Source of the DNA: Galaxea fascicularis
Lineage: Eukaryota > Cnidaria > Anthozoa > Scleractinia > Euphylliidae
Direction of reading: 5' to 3'
Length of the DNA: 64,000 bases
Assembly (NCBI GenBank): GCA_948470475.1
Contig: OX419339.1
Coordinates: forward strand, 11,465,863 to 11,529,862
Position numbers and translations under genes: made by a program. Positions 1 to 10,600 of the stretch are shown here, piece by piece. Positions within the stretch are counted from its first letter, which is position 1. Each line of letters begins with the position of its first letter. The notes beneath the pieces are model-generated. The model was not told the origin of the DNA. It worked only from the letters and a program-made list of their open reading frames with translations, and made no database searches.

Positions 1-237
1 TGGTTTTGTTAACGGCCGTTTCACAGGGGAGCATTTACTCCTGATTGAGACTGATATTACTTTAACTCTACCTCTAGAACACCATCCCAGAACTTCGTCT
101 TTTCCTTGACTTCAAGCAGGATTTGGTCCTCCCGTTTGCAATAGTTCAGATATCCATTTCAATAGGTGTCCGCTCAAACGTTGGAAATCATCAAAACATC
201 AATTGTTCTATGATAAAAGTCAAATTTGATCCCTTAC

Positions 238-310
238 GGCAGGTCTCTCCTTGAAATCCAGCTGAACATGCGCAAGTCAACCATTAATTCCATCCCTGCG
301 TTTCTCCTGA
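238..310 (-). pseudogene. Degraded EGF-like exon with intact donor
   Basis: C-A-C-S-A-G-F-Q-G-E-T-C ends at donor TGCC|GTAAGG (phase 1) at 238. A one-base loss before this (GGTTGACTTGC for the expected GGT-TAC-ACT-TGC) makes a stop, and the upstream part is eroded. This is the fourth EGF relic of gene C in the window. Confidence 0.5.
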
Positions 311-931
311 ATGTACGACTTCTCGCTGCCTTCCCGAGACTCCTTGGTAGCCCTTTCTCCCATGTACCGAAAACAACATCCTCCATCAAGAAGGGAAGGA
401 AAGTAACACAACCTTACAGCAATTGTCAGCCCTCGTTTGTGGTCACGATGATTATCTAAAATCTTAGCCTGTCTCTTGTATTGAGCTGACTTACAGTAAG
501 AGGGTGGCTTGTCTATTAAAGACACTTTTTACGTACCATTAATATTGCCAAGGATGTTTACTCTAAAATAGGACTCAAATTTTCCTTTTAGGTTCATCTT
601 GTTCACCCTGTTAGTTATTGTTGGGTTAATAACATTTGTTCAGTTACCTTGTATCCACAAATTCTCCAAAAGATTATCAAATAAAAGAAAGTTCGCTTGT
701 CTTGGTTTTAACAAACTCTGCATGACTTGAACTGAAGTTTCTTTTCAAGAGACAAGAGTTGCTCACACTTGTTTTTCCAAAATAAATCACTTCAATGGTT
801 AATGTTTTGACTGCAAAAAATGTTACTGCACACTCTCCGTTTCCCGTAGTTGCTGAGGTATTCGTCCTTAATTGCTCTACATACTTCTAAACGTCGTTTC
901 AAATAAACTGCTGCCGAAAACTTTCCAACGC

Positions 932-1027
932 CGCAGCTCTTTCCTTCAATTCCAACTGCACATGCGCATGTGTAGTCACTGCAGGTTCCACCATTAAGAC
1001 AGGGATTTGGAAACCAGTCATCGATAT
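932..1027 (-). pseudogene. EGF-like module missing its first cysteine
   Basis: From acceptor ATCTAG| at 1027 (phase 1) the frame reads IDDWFPNPCLNGGTC, then YTCACAVGIEGKSC, open with no stop. The first Cys of EGF is Trp here (TGG for TGC), the loop between Cys 3 and 4 is short, and there is no clear GT donor after the last Cys. The frame stays open to about 790. It may still be coding, but the loss of Cys 1 and the donor suggests decay. Confidence 0.5.
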
Positions 1028-1811
1028 CTAGATAAAAGGCGATGTAATATGGACTAAGACAAATTTAAATAATTTGGAGCCCGGTTAATATCAAATCAGG
1101 GTTACGATGCTCCAGACCTCCCTTCTTTCCGTAGTGAAAAACTTTTAGCCGGGCAAGGAACCTAGGCAATGTGCTGCAACAATGTGCCGTGTATAGTGCA
1201 ACCTAACTTTGGTGGGTCGTGTAACTACTGAGAGACACGCGGCAGAAGCCATTCAACAGATTCTGGGAGTTCATTACAAGACTTGTTTTCGTGTGTTAAA
1301 TGTGGGGTACAGTGGCATTTAAATTTGGGGATTCTACTTTACCCAAATCAGACTGTATGACCTCCGTCAATTTCGGAAAGGTTTTACAAAGAACGGGTTA
1401 TGGTAGCTGAACCGGACATAGACAAAAGCTAACAATTGTCTAATTGCTGATAATGAAAACGACACTGGCCATGGCTGTGGAGAGACCATGAAAAGTCAGG
1501 ACTGTCAATGACGTGAATAGCGATCATAGATTTAGTAACCTCGATAATTGCAACATTATTAGCTGATATTTTAACAGATATGATGATGACAACTGTAATG
1601 CTGACAACGATGAAAGATAATTAACTTTGTAATAAACGATTGCGCCGCCCTAACAGTGATGCTTTGGTTTTCAAGGATCGACCAGAGTTAAGATATCTGA
1701 TCTCTTGGAGGCTTCTAAGATGCTACTCCACACAGTCAAATGCATAGCACTGCTTCGTTATTCACCACTAGTCCTAACCCTTCCAGAGTGCATGCATATC
1801 AAGACACTCAC

Positions 1812-1914
1812 TAAGGCTGCAGTTCTTCCCCTTAAATCCAGCTGCGCATGTGCAAGTGTAGTTGTTCATTCCGTCAATGCAGGTCCATCATTAAAGCGGC
1901 TTTCAAACGACAGA
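1812..1914 (-). pseudogene. EGF-like exon, 3' part, after the transposon
   Basis: The minus strand gives C-I-D-G-M-N-N-Y-T-C-T-C-A-A-G-F-K-G-K-N-C, a textbook EGF second half. It ends at donor CTTA|GTGAGT in phase 1. One base is missing just before the first Cys here (GGACC for the expected GGAACC), which breaks the frame. Together with the insertion this module is dead. Confidence 0.6.
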
Positions 1915-2616
1915 CTAAAGTTGGCAAACTCGTGTTGGCAAAGTCAAGTTGGGGTGTGACACAACGACAGTTGTCAGGCATGTTGGCAAACTGTTGGCGA
2001 CAAATAGAACTTGTCTTCTATTCTCGCCAACTTTTTCCCAACTTTTTCCCAACTTTTTCGTGTTGGTAAACCCGTATTTGACGTGTGAACGATTGGAAAC
2101 GTGAGTTGCTGACTTTAAACCAATCAAAATTCGTGCTCTATTCACGTGAACTGCATGACACTTCACAAAATGGTGGACGAGAGACAGGACGAAGCGACAT
2201 TTCAATTCATTGATGAAGTGCACAATTGTCCCGCCCGGCTTTGTGGGACATTTCTTCCCCTGCGTATAAAGATACAAAAAATAAGCAAAAAAAAAAAATG
2301 GAAGAAATAGGGCGAATAGTTTTTGAAACCCGCGACATCTTCTATGCAAAGCTCTTAGACGAGGGTATTGTACGCTCGTCCAAAAGCGAGAGGGATGGAT
2401 TTCTGCTTAGGTAGGGTTTTGTCCAAAGAGATATTTTTCCAACGCTTTCTTCTGTTAATTCTCCGGCGATAAACATAAAATAAAACCAAGGCACAAGCGG
2501 AGTACGACGGCGATTTTGCAAATTGGCGTGTGTTGTGATTTGACCAGTGTTTGACGTGTGAAAGCATGAGTTCGCTAACCTTTTCGAGTTTGCCAACACG
2601 AGTTTGCCAACTTTAG
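1915..2616. mobile_element. 702 bp inverted-repeat element inside an EGF exon
   Basis: The ends are 28 bp inverted repeats beginning CTAAAGTTGGCAAACTCG, perfect over 28 bp. Inner sequence also holds repeated GTTGGCAAA words and a GTGTGA motif near each end. No transposase frame is present. EGF-like coding sequence lies on both sides, so it inserted into an exon. I cannot see a clear target duplication. Superfamily unknown. Confidence 0.65.
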
Positions 2617-2637
2617 TTGGTGAGCAATCATCAATGC
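2617..2637 (-). pseudogene. EGF-like exon, 5' part, cut by a transposon
   Basis: After the acceptor CATCTAG| at 2637 the minus strand reads (G)-I-D-D-C-S-P, the usual start of a calcium-binding-type EGF. It runs straight into the inverted-repeat element at 2616. The rest of the domain continues on the far side at 1914. The neighbouring module at 1027 starts with almost the same sequence (CTAG then I-D-D-W). Confidence 0.55.
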
Positions 2638-2740
2638 CTAGATGAAAGGCAGTATCATAGACAATAGCATAAGGAAACATTCTAAGACTCTGTTATTCTA
2701 TTACTACTTGTACTATATATACGTATAGGAGTGGTAGACG

Positions 2741-2755
2741 TAGTAGTAGTAGTAA

Positions 2756-2830
<75 letters not shown>

Positions 2831-2892
2831 TAGTAGTAGTAGCAGCTTGTAGCAGTAGAAGTAGCAGTACCAGTACCAGTACCAGTACCAGT
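2741..2892. repeat. Microsatellite (TAG)n/(CAG)n then (TACCAG)n
   Basis: Long run of TAG triplets with an internal CAG block (2741-2846), then about four to five units of a CAGTAC-type hexamer (2863-2892). Open frames here are low-complexity artefacts. Confidence 0.9.
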
Positions 2893-3060
2893 CCGTAGTA
2901 TAAGCAGTGATTCATGGTAACTGGACTTAACGGAGTACAATTTGGAGTTAATTGCATTGCTCTCAGAACTGAGTACTTACTAGCAATCCATGAATCCATG
3001 TATTTTGGATGGATGGACAGTGGGTCTCAAATAAAAAAAAATAGATCGGGTGCTTTCGCT

Positions 3061-3172
3061 TTAGTGTGAAAACGTATCACTTAAATAATTTAAAAGGACC
3101 GTTTAAAAAAAAAAAAACGCCTTAACCACGCGAGTCGTACAAGAAATGAAATAAAAGATATTATTGCATCTT
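3061..3172. repeat. Direct duplicate, copy 1 of about 110 bp
   Basis: Nearly identical to 3390-3500: AGTGTGAAAACGTAT, AAAAGGACCGTTTAAAAAA, then CGCCTTAACCA(C/A)GCGAGTCG. Differences are a few substitutions and A-run length. The CCTTAACC part, read on the minus strand, resembles the tRNA-like A box of the SINE next to copy 2. Confidence 0.75.
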
Positions 3173-3389
3173 TTGCATCTTTAAAGAATAACTGTATGCT
3201 TTGTTTTTAAACAAAACGGCATTCCATCTAACCTTTAGCAAGAAGACCTGAAGTCGGCGGTGAAGACTTCCAATATGGAGGCGACTTCCGTAGTCCTGAC
3301 TACCTATAGAGATGCCACAGGTTGACAACGCATGCGCGTAACCTACTTCAGGTATTGGTATTGGTATTGGTACCCGATCTTAACCTCTC

Positions 3390-3500
3390 TAGTGTGAAAA
3401 CGTATTACTTAAATAATTTAAAAGGACCGTTTAAAAAACAAAACGCCTTAACCAAGCGAGTCGTACAAGAAATGAAATGAAAGATATTATTGCATCTTAT
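3390..3500. repeat. Direct duplicate, copy 2 of about 110 bp
   Basis: Second copy of the 3061-3172 segment, running directly into the minus-strand SINE. The stretch between the copies contains a short TATTGG repeat (about 3352-3370). Confidence 0.75.
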
Positions 3501-3612
3501 GGAAACTCGGAAAAAATCCGAGCCCTAGATGGGATTTGAACCCACGACCCTCCGAGATCTAGTACGGAAAACGCCTTAACTAAGCTATTTTACCTCCACA
3601 GACACGGGGATC
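3496..3612 (-). mobile_element. tRNA-derived SINE
   Basis: On the minus strand there is an A-box-like TAGCTTAGTTAAGG (3587-3574) and a B box GGTTCAAATCC (3542-3532), correctly ordered. A small hairpin (CTCGGATTTTTTCCGAG) follows. It is not a working tRNA gene: the spacing and arms do not fold into a full cloverleaf, and the hairpin tail is SINE-like. Confidence 0.6.
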
Positions 3613-3689
3613 GGACCTGGCAGTTAATAATCAGTTTTGCCTCATGGCAGCACCGCGGTCAGATACTCAGAGACTGACTTTGCAATAAC

Positions 3690-3885
3690 TTACAGTATGA
3701 TAGTGGCAAACTCTATCATCACGTTTGAAGGGGCCTTGAAAACCCATTTATTTAAAGTTGCTTTTTAATGCCTAGCGTTATTTGTATTGGCTGCGATAGT
3801 TTTGTAAAGCGCTAGGGAGAAAGTCGATATTAGCGCTAAATAAATGTATTTTTTTATTTTTTTTTTTATTAAAGTTGTAGTGATT
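3690..3885 (+). mobile_element. 3' end fragment of a LINE retrotransposon
   Basis: Codes for F-E-G-A-L-K-T-H-L-F-K-V-A-F then stop at about 3730-3770, the usual last residues of L2/CR1-type reverse-transcriptase proteins. An AT-rich tail with AAATAAATGTATTTTTTT follows. The fragment is truncated at its 5' side. Confidence 0.55.
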
Positions 3886-4360
3886 TTTCCTATACCTAAT
3901 GCACCTAATGACGAAACTTTAAAATGATAACCTAACTTTTGAGAAGTTGCAACTCTGTCATTTCCTCCTCGTAATCGGTGGCGATAGACAACCACAAATA
4001 ATTTCAGTGCTCTTATAACTTCGCAGGAAAACTGCAAACTTTTTTAAACAAACACATCTTTGGGTTTATCCGGCGTAAATTAAGTGGCAGTGTACCCTCC
4101 TTCAAAACGCTCCCCAACTGCGTGTTTCCTAATGCAACTGCATGTTTCCTAATTTCTTGATTTATACCTGAACAAGAAATGCTAAGAGTTTTCAGGTCAG
4201 GGTCAAGCCCATTTCAGACCGAAACGTCAAACCCAAATCGAATGAAGTGCGAGACTGATTTTATCCCACAAATAGCTTTTAAAAACAAGGATTTTAAGTA
4301 CGTGGGAACTCTCAAGGCACCATATAAACCCACCGGCGGGGTGAAACACTGAATGCTTAC

Positions 4361-4475
4361 TTGTTTCACAATTTTTTCCAATGATTCCTGTCGTGCAAAG
4401 GCATTTCTAGGTATCGTCAAGGTACGATGGCGAGCAGGAACCTCCGTTTTGGCAGGGTTGGCTCGAGCAAGGAGT
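4361..4475 (-). pseudogene. EGF-like exon with an in-frame stop (gene C)
   Basis: A clear EGF-like exon: acceptor after a pyrimidine-rich tract and TGTGCAG, then TPCSSQPCQNGGSCSP, six cysteines spaced as in EGF, ending GKNCET with donor CAA|GTAAGC. Codon 23 (4409-4407) is TAG where this family has a Tyr or similar before K-C-L-C. All other signals are intact. A single base change explains the stop, so the exon may be a recent loss, a skipped exon or a sequence error. Confidence 0.65.
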
Positions 4476-5207
4476 CTGCACATGCCGAAAGAAACAAGAG
4501 CTCGAGCAAACATTTGGGAGGTATATGGAAACTCGCAGGGTTGTATCAGTACTGAATTTGAATTATTGATGTTGTTTTTATGAAAACGAAACTGTGATTA
4601 ATGAGAACATAGTCTTTGTTCCTCAACTCTAAAGCCTGAATTAAAGCAAACATTGCGCAAATTGTAAAGAAATGTTGAGGAAAAACGACTCATTTGTGCG
4701 GAGTAAGATAGTATGTTTAAGCGAAAGCAACTTCTTTAAGACTGTTTTACACGATAGCTCGAACTTAAAAACATGAAAGATTTTCTTAACTTAATTTATC
4801 ATGCAAGCTTAAATATTTGGTCTTTTCTTTTAAGCTGTCTACAACCCACTTAGTATTAGAAAGAGCACGACTCTGCCGTACAATTCATGATTAATGGTGG
4901 GGTAAGAGTGTCTTTAAAAGTTCTCAAACTGTGCAGAATATAGTTGCAGCTCTTTTGTTGCGAGTTATTTGTGCTTAGTATTTTGGTTTTGACAAGTGTC
5001 AAAAACAATCCCCGCCACAAACGAATCCTTAGGAAATCCCAAATTTATTGTTTTGGTTTCAGTTATTGTTTACTGATTTTCGTTTCTCGAAAACATTAAT
5101 GATTAACCACAACTCAGAATTAGTGACTAATTGTTGTAGTTTTTTGCAGTGTTTGATTTTTTACAAAATGTCAAAAATCCCAAACCGAATATTCCTCAGC
5201 AACTTAC

Positions 5208-5474
5208 GCTGCTCACTGATTTGGGCACACATTATTACGGTTACGGGCGATCCTGTTGTCAGACTGTGCATTCGACCCAGTATTTCTATAACAAGATTTC
5301 TAGACTGACAAAAAGCTTCACTGAGTTGAGAGTACTGAAATTCCGTCAAACAAGCCTTAATAAGAAATGAGTATATATCTTCAATCTTTAGAGCAGGGTT
5401 AGCCAGTCTATCTTTTCGAAAATGAAGACTAATTTTGACAACAGTTGTCACTGTTCGAACACATTTGCGAGTAC
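5208..5474 (-). CDS. Candidate 267 bp phase 1-1 exon of unknown extracellular module (gene C)
   Basis: The minus strand is open from an acceptor (CAATAG| at 5474, downstream of a T-rich tract) to a strong donor (GCAGC|GTAAGT at 5208). Both ends are phase 1, as is usual for shuffled extracellular modules, and EGF-like modules follow downstream on the same strand. About 88 residues with a few cysteines (TRKCV, IKACL, EAFCQ, IMCAQ). I do not recognise the domain. It could be chance, since only splice sites, phase and openness support it. Confidence 0.35.
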
Positions 5475-6395
5475 CTATTGATACAGGGGCGGATCCACCA
5501 TAAAAATCCAATACGTGAAAAAAGGAAATACATGCATGGGTCCCAAAAAATATAGTATAGTTTGGTGGCCGACTGTATCAGCCACCCCCAATATATATGT
5601 TTGATTTTACTTCAGGCGAGCGAAATTAATTTGAGCTGTCGCCAGAGGCCTGAGCCTTCCGCTATTACCTGGGTTATTAATTTGCTTCTGTCAGGATTGA
5701 CGGTTAATTACATATTTCTTCCAACTTTCACCGACTTTCAGAACGTTTGGTTTTCTCTCGGTTTCCCACAAAATGTTTGGATTGGTCTGCGCCGGGGTCT
5801 ACGCAACCTGAAATTGTTCACGGATCGCCCATGGACAGCCTCACTAAGGAAAATTTTGTCTTTTATGAGAAAGAATGAAGTAAATATCCCTCAGTGACAC
5901 GGCGCATGTCAGCCACTACAAACAATGAATGAAGCAATATATTGTCTTCGGAAGTTAATCATTCGACTTCCTAGCACGTCCGAAGGTTGGCGACTTTTCA
6001 ATGTCTGTTCAAAGGCCAAACAGTGGGGAGATGCTAATCAATACGGAGTTGAAACGACTAAATTTTCTTCAGCCAAGTTTCTTTTCTATAACAGCTTGTT
6101 TCCAACGATTGACATAAATACAGAAAGCAATTTTGTTATATTAATGCCGCTCAGTGTTGGCCAATTAAACTGGAGCTGGTTGTTAGCTGTTGCGACGTTT
6201 GTAAATACGCTTCTTGCATGATGTCATCAATTAGCCTTAACAAGCTTAAGAGTGACATGTCAAATTAGCTAATGCTTATTTTCTGTCGTCAAGATGGAAT
6301 GATGGAATGAACGGGACTATATCGAATTGTTGAAGTTGCTCACCGCCCTTTATCAACAAAAACCTCTTTGGTCTTCAACGTCCCAGTCGATCAAA
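5475..6395. other. No gene recognised
   Basis: AT-rich stretch between gene C and the type II membrane-protein frame. A frame of 111 codons (5562-5897) lacks motifs. A weak TATA-like ACTATATCG lies near 6314. Confidence 0.4.
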
Positions 6396-6773
6396 ATGGC
6401 TAACTATGTTCGCTACGAACAAGTAAACAGGCTACGAGACAAGTCATCGCTGTTTTTCCTCTGTTCTTTTGTCCTGGTGGTTGTTTACACAAGTGTCATC
6501 GGCTTCGTGATAGTTCACGTGCTTAAAATAACGAAAAACGTCGAAGATAACAACGAGGAACTGTTACAAACCAACAAACTACTAGAAGAGAAGCTGGAGC
6601 GACTCATTATTCGTCTTGAAAAACTGGAGGACAATATTTTAACAGCCAACTCGAGCAGAGAGACTTATGTAAATATCATTGCCCACGGACAGCTGAAACC
6701 GGGAGACTCAAACAACAGAGGAAAAAGAATCGACAACCAGGACAATGACATGGGTGAAAAACACAAAAGTTAA
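6396..6773 (+). CDS. Predicted type II membrane protein with coiled-coil stalk
   Basis: ATG 6396 has a good start context (AAAATGG) and gives 125 residues. A short basic N-terminus (YVRYEQVNRLRDK) is followed by a strong membrane helix (about residues 18-45, SLFFLCSFVLVVVYTSVIGFVI). A heptad-like coiled coil follows (about 50-80, rich in Leu, Glu and Lys), then a polar tail that stops at 6773. The layout fits a type II protein that trimerises through a stalk, such as the 5' exon of a TNF-ligand-like or collagen-like membrane protein. A possible donor (ATGG|GTGAAA) shortly before the stop would allow splicing to a further exon, but none was found. No family was recognised. An upstream in-frame ATG at 6327 is less likely because it adds an unrelated leader. 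Confidence 0.5.
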   Translation: MANYVRYEQVNRLRDKSSLFFLCSFVLVVVYTSVIGFVIVHVLKITKNVEDNNEELLQTNKLLEEKLERLIIRLEKLEDNILTANSSRETYVNIIAHGQLKPGDSNNRGKRIDNQDNDMGEKHKS

Positions 6774-7458
6774 AATGGAAACATGGAGGATAGGTTTGTA
6801 CATAATATCAGTTTTCAGTTTACACTCTTTTTTTCGATCATGTTTGCTGTCTGTTGATTCCATTTATCAGTCGAAGAAACACGGGTTAAAATTATAATTA
6901 CGAAGTGTTTTCGCCCACTGTATTTTGACGCGGGAATTCTGGACTAATATCTTTGGCGACAAAATTTTAAATCCCCTTCAATGCAATTATCTCAGTAAAC
7001 AGGATAGAGACTATTTTTGGCGCGGGACTGTTCTTCTGATAGGTTTATTACATCGTCAGTTCGTTAGGATACTTAATGCAAAAATGAGAAAAATCTACGA
7101 AAGATTAAAACTAGGTAACTTGTATTTCTATATAATTAATGTTTCAGTCGCGACGTGATAAATTTCGGCATCCGGATATTGATGCAGAGATAAAATCTAT
7201 CAATTTTCGGTGTTCGCATACAAAATGCTCCGAACAAATGCAAATATATGGCTGTAACATTACCATGCACAATGTTTTTATTGCGATTTAATTTATCTTA
7301 AGAGGCGGAATTGGCACATTGTACTTTCTGCTGAAATATTTCAATTTCTTTGGATCAGAAGGTGTTAATGCGATAGTTCAGTGCCGGCTTGCAAAAGAAG
7401 AGGGCTCCGACTGATTCTTAAGGCTGTGGGTGAAGGCACGTACCGCTTCGTAATATCA

Positions 7459-7684
7459 GGGATCTTTAGATTTGAGTACGAGTACGAGATCGAGTACGAG
7501 TACGACTTTTCAAATAGATGATCACTAGTGACACAAATCTTGTGTCTATACAATCTCAAGATCTACTGGTAAGTAACAAGGAAGAGTGAGGGATCAGAGG
7601 AAGTGACTGGTTTGAAATTAGAAATTCGTTCTCGTACTCGATCTCGTACTCGATCTCGTATTCGTACTCTAATCAAAAGGTCCC
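7459..7684. mobile_element. 226 bp MITE with GAGTACGA-repeat arms and TCA target duplication
   Basis: The ends GGGATCTTTAGATT and GGTCCCTTTT-type form inverted repeats. They are flanked by TCA at 7456-7458 and 7685-7687. The arms carry tandem GAGTACGAGTACGAGAT words in opposite orientation. GGG/CCC ends with a 3 bp duplication suggest a PIF/Harbinger type (inference). Confidence 0.6.
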
Positions 7685-7687
7685 TCA

Positions 7688-10600
7688 GGCGCGTAGCGTG
7701 GTCATTTTTTCAAGTACCCACAAGTACATGACCTAGAAACCTAAGTAAACTGAGCGAAAATACCGCGTTCAGTAAAGTTAGAACATGGGATAGCTTTTGT
7801 TTAAGTTTTTAGAATTTAATCAAAGTGGTGTTTTCATCACGAAACGGCTTGGTTGCGTGTACGTAAAATGTTAAAAATAGAAACAATTGCTAAAAATTTC
7901 AAATTTTCTGTTCACTTCAAGTACGCACGTGCGGATATGCGTATAGGACGCTATGCGCCTGTCCCTAATATGTAAATGGCTGCACTTTCACAAGAAAAAA
8001 AACGTTACTGAATAGAACGGTGTTTACCTTCACAACACAGCAAGTTAGCGTCTGAAACTAAGTTTTTGTGTTACTCGGGTGTAGCCGTTTCCGTTGTCAT
8101 TACCATAAAATCATTTTGTAGAGAGCCATTTTCCGGCCTCGCTCCGTAATTAAAGTGCTAAAATTGTTCACAAATATTCTTAATCCCCAATCAATGAGGT
8201 TTTAAAAGACGGTAATGCTTTTATTAAGTAATAACCCCTCGGAATATAAGGTCAAATCGTGAAACAAAAAGAAGACGTTATAAATTGTTGGGATGGTACC
8301 GAGAAAGGAGTTTATCATTCAGTCAAACACGCAAAAATCGCAGCCGGTGAGGCTCAGATTGCTAATGCTAATTCTAACATAAACAGGAACGGACTAAGCA
8401 ATAACATTAATTTTGTTTATACTACAATTTTGGATGGGTAATGACATAGTAATAAGCTTAAGCCTTTGCTTTCGTTCTTTCCATAGGATGAAAAGTCAAC
8501 ATCGATCACAAAAATATCGACGTCGATAAACACGCTCAAGTGACATGAGCAAAAAAGGAAAATGAAAGAAAAAAGCCTTTAAACTTTAAAGAACGCCGCG
8601 AACAAATGCTCTAGTTCTTACAAACCATTTTAAAAGAAAATGTAAACGCACGAGCATTTTGACTTTCCAAAGCAAATTGAAAAAGGTATTATTATGTTAA
8701 TGTGTAAAGTTCCCTTGCCAACCTTTCGGTCCAGATTTGCGCGGGATCTGGAAGTGAATCTTATGTAAATGAAGTATAATGCCAATGACTGCTCAATGAT
8801 GGCGAACTATTACACACACTCCACAAATAAGCAGATTCGCCGGTAGGGGTTTGGTTACGTTAGCAGTCGGTGACGAGAGGTTCATTTCAACCTTACAATT
8901 TTCCATGGATTTTTTTAACGGACCATTATTTCTGACCAACACTGTTTCTCTTATAAGTGAAAGTTCAAGAACTTGGCATCTTGAGTTGTTCTTTCTTTGG
9001 TCACTCCAGTGCGAATCGGAGAATCAGTCGATTGAGTACCTCAGGATGTTCAACAAAATCCTTTGGGCAGATCAGAACGCCGATACCGAGTTTGAAAGCC
9101 AATGTATAAAGTTAATCAAAATAACCATGTGGTTCTTCTGTAGACATTTTCTTAAGGTAGCTAGCTACAACGAGTTGCAAAAGTACTCGAGACACTGTAC
9201 GTCATTTGGCCTTTAATGATGTTTTCATGATCTTCCGTTTTCCCTCCCCCTCTCTCTCTTATCAAAGTTGCTAACAGTGCAACACCATGTTCGAAACTTT
9301 GAGGAACAGCTTTGAAAGGGGAAGAGGGAGGGGCTGTGTGTTGTATCTCACAGTTTTCTTAGCAGCAGCGTTTCTAAGAAAGAAAAGATGTTTTTGATTG
9401 CGAATGTCTCAACGATTTCGTAACTGATTGTACCTGTTACTCAAGACGACAAAGGCAGGAGTGTAAATGAAAAGCCCTGTATGTTTATAATTTTCTTCTT
9501 CCTGTGTATTACGTTCACAATGTCAGATCTGTGTCAGTGCGTGAACCAAGTTACAACTGTCGTTAGTTCTGGTCCTGTTCATGACTTTGTCTACCAAATA
9601 GTAATGATGCCGGCAAAGTTAAAATACACCAGTGACAACAACAATTAGTTCATAAGTTAAGCACATGCACACGAATGCCGGTTTGGTTATGTTTGACGTG
9701 AAAAAACTGCCAAAGCTAACTACATCCAATCTAACTACATCGGGTCCTGGGAAAGATTCCACAAATATTGCCACTAGCTAATTCCTGATAACCTCACCGA
9801 TGCTGTCCGATGTCCAGTTTACACGTAGGATATGATTCATGTAAACCATACCCACAAAGCAAAGTATGCTCAGGTTATCTATGTACCTTTCTCAAAAACA
9901 GGTTTAAGTGAAAATAGACCCCGTGGTCTAAAATTATACGTTTTAAGGGAACCACCAGCTCATAATAATGTCTTCGGCTTATCATTTGAAATGAAATGAC
10001 TGAAGACATTGCGTCAGTAGTAGAAAAAATGCCATTAGCGTTCAATTTCTACAGGTTTCGTGTACAAACGGGTTTGAAATTTCTACTCTTTGTCTGAAGG
10101 TATGGAAAATGGAGTATATTCGTCTGAAATCGTACCCAAGTAGCAAACCCCAACAAGAGATACGAAGTATTACCCACAAATGCGTAATATTCCTGAGCTG
10201 AGCTGTGTGTCGTGTGCCTATTTTTCAAAGTGAGTCTTGGTGCTCATGCTTTCATTTGCAAATCAATTTTCATTCACTTTGAAAAAGAGGCCTGAGGTAA
10301 TTCGAAAATGGCCTATAAGAGGTTCTAAAGAGCTACGTGGCTCTTGCGCATATAAGCCGGAATGTTCCCAAACATTCATGAGCAGAAACCCCTCATAACA
10401 GGCTTGCGTGCCGCTTTTACGGAAAAAAACTGGCACGAGAAAAATGAATGAGAGTATGCACAAAGCGTTAAACAAAGAGACAACTTCTCTGGGTACCCGT
10501 TTGGCATACAACCAAACAACCGCTCACGTTTTCAACAAACGTCGGCTAACAAACACCATCAGAAAGGGTCAAGAAACTTGCTTGACAATTGCTTACAAAA

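Noticed and set aside
2682..2999. Open frames rich in Thr, Ala, Tyr or Cys runs
   Set aside because: They are translations of the TAG/CAG microsatellite in three frames.
8851..9216. 121-codon plus-strand frame
   Set aside because: Starts at TTG, has no recognised motif or transcription signals; likely chance.
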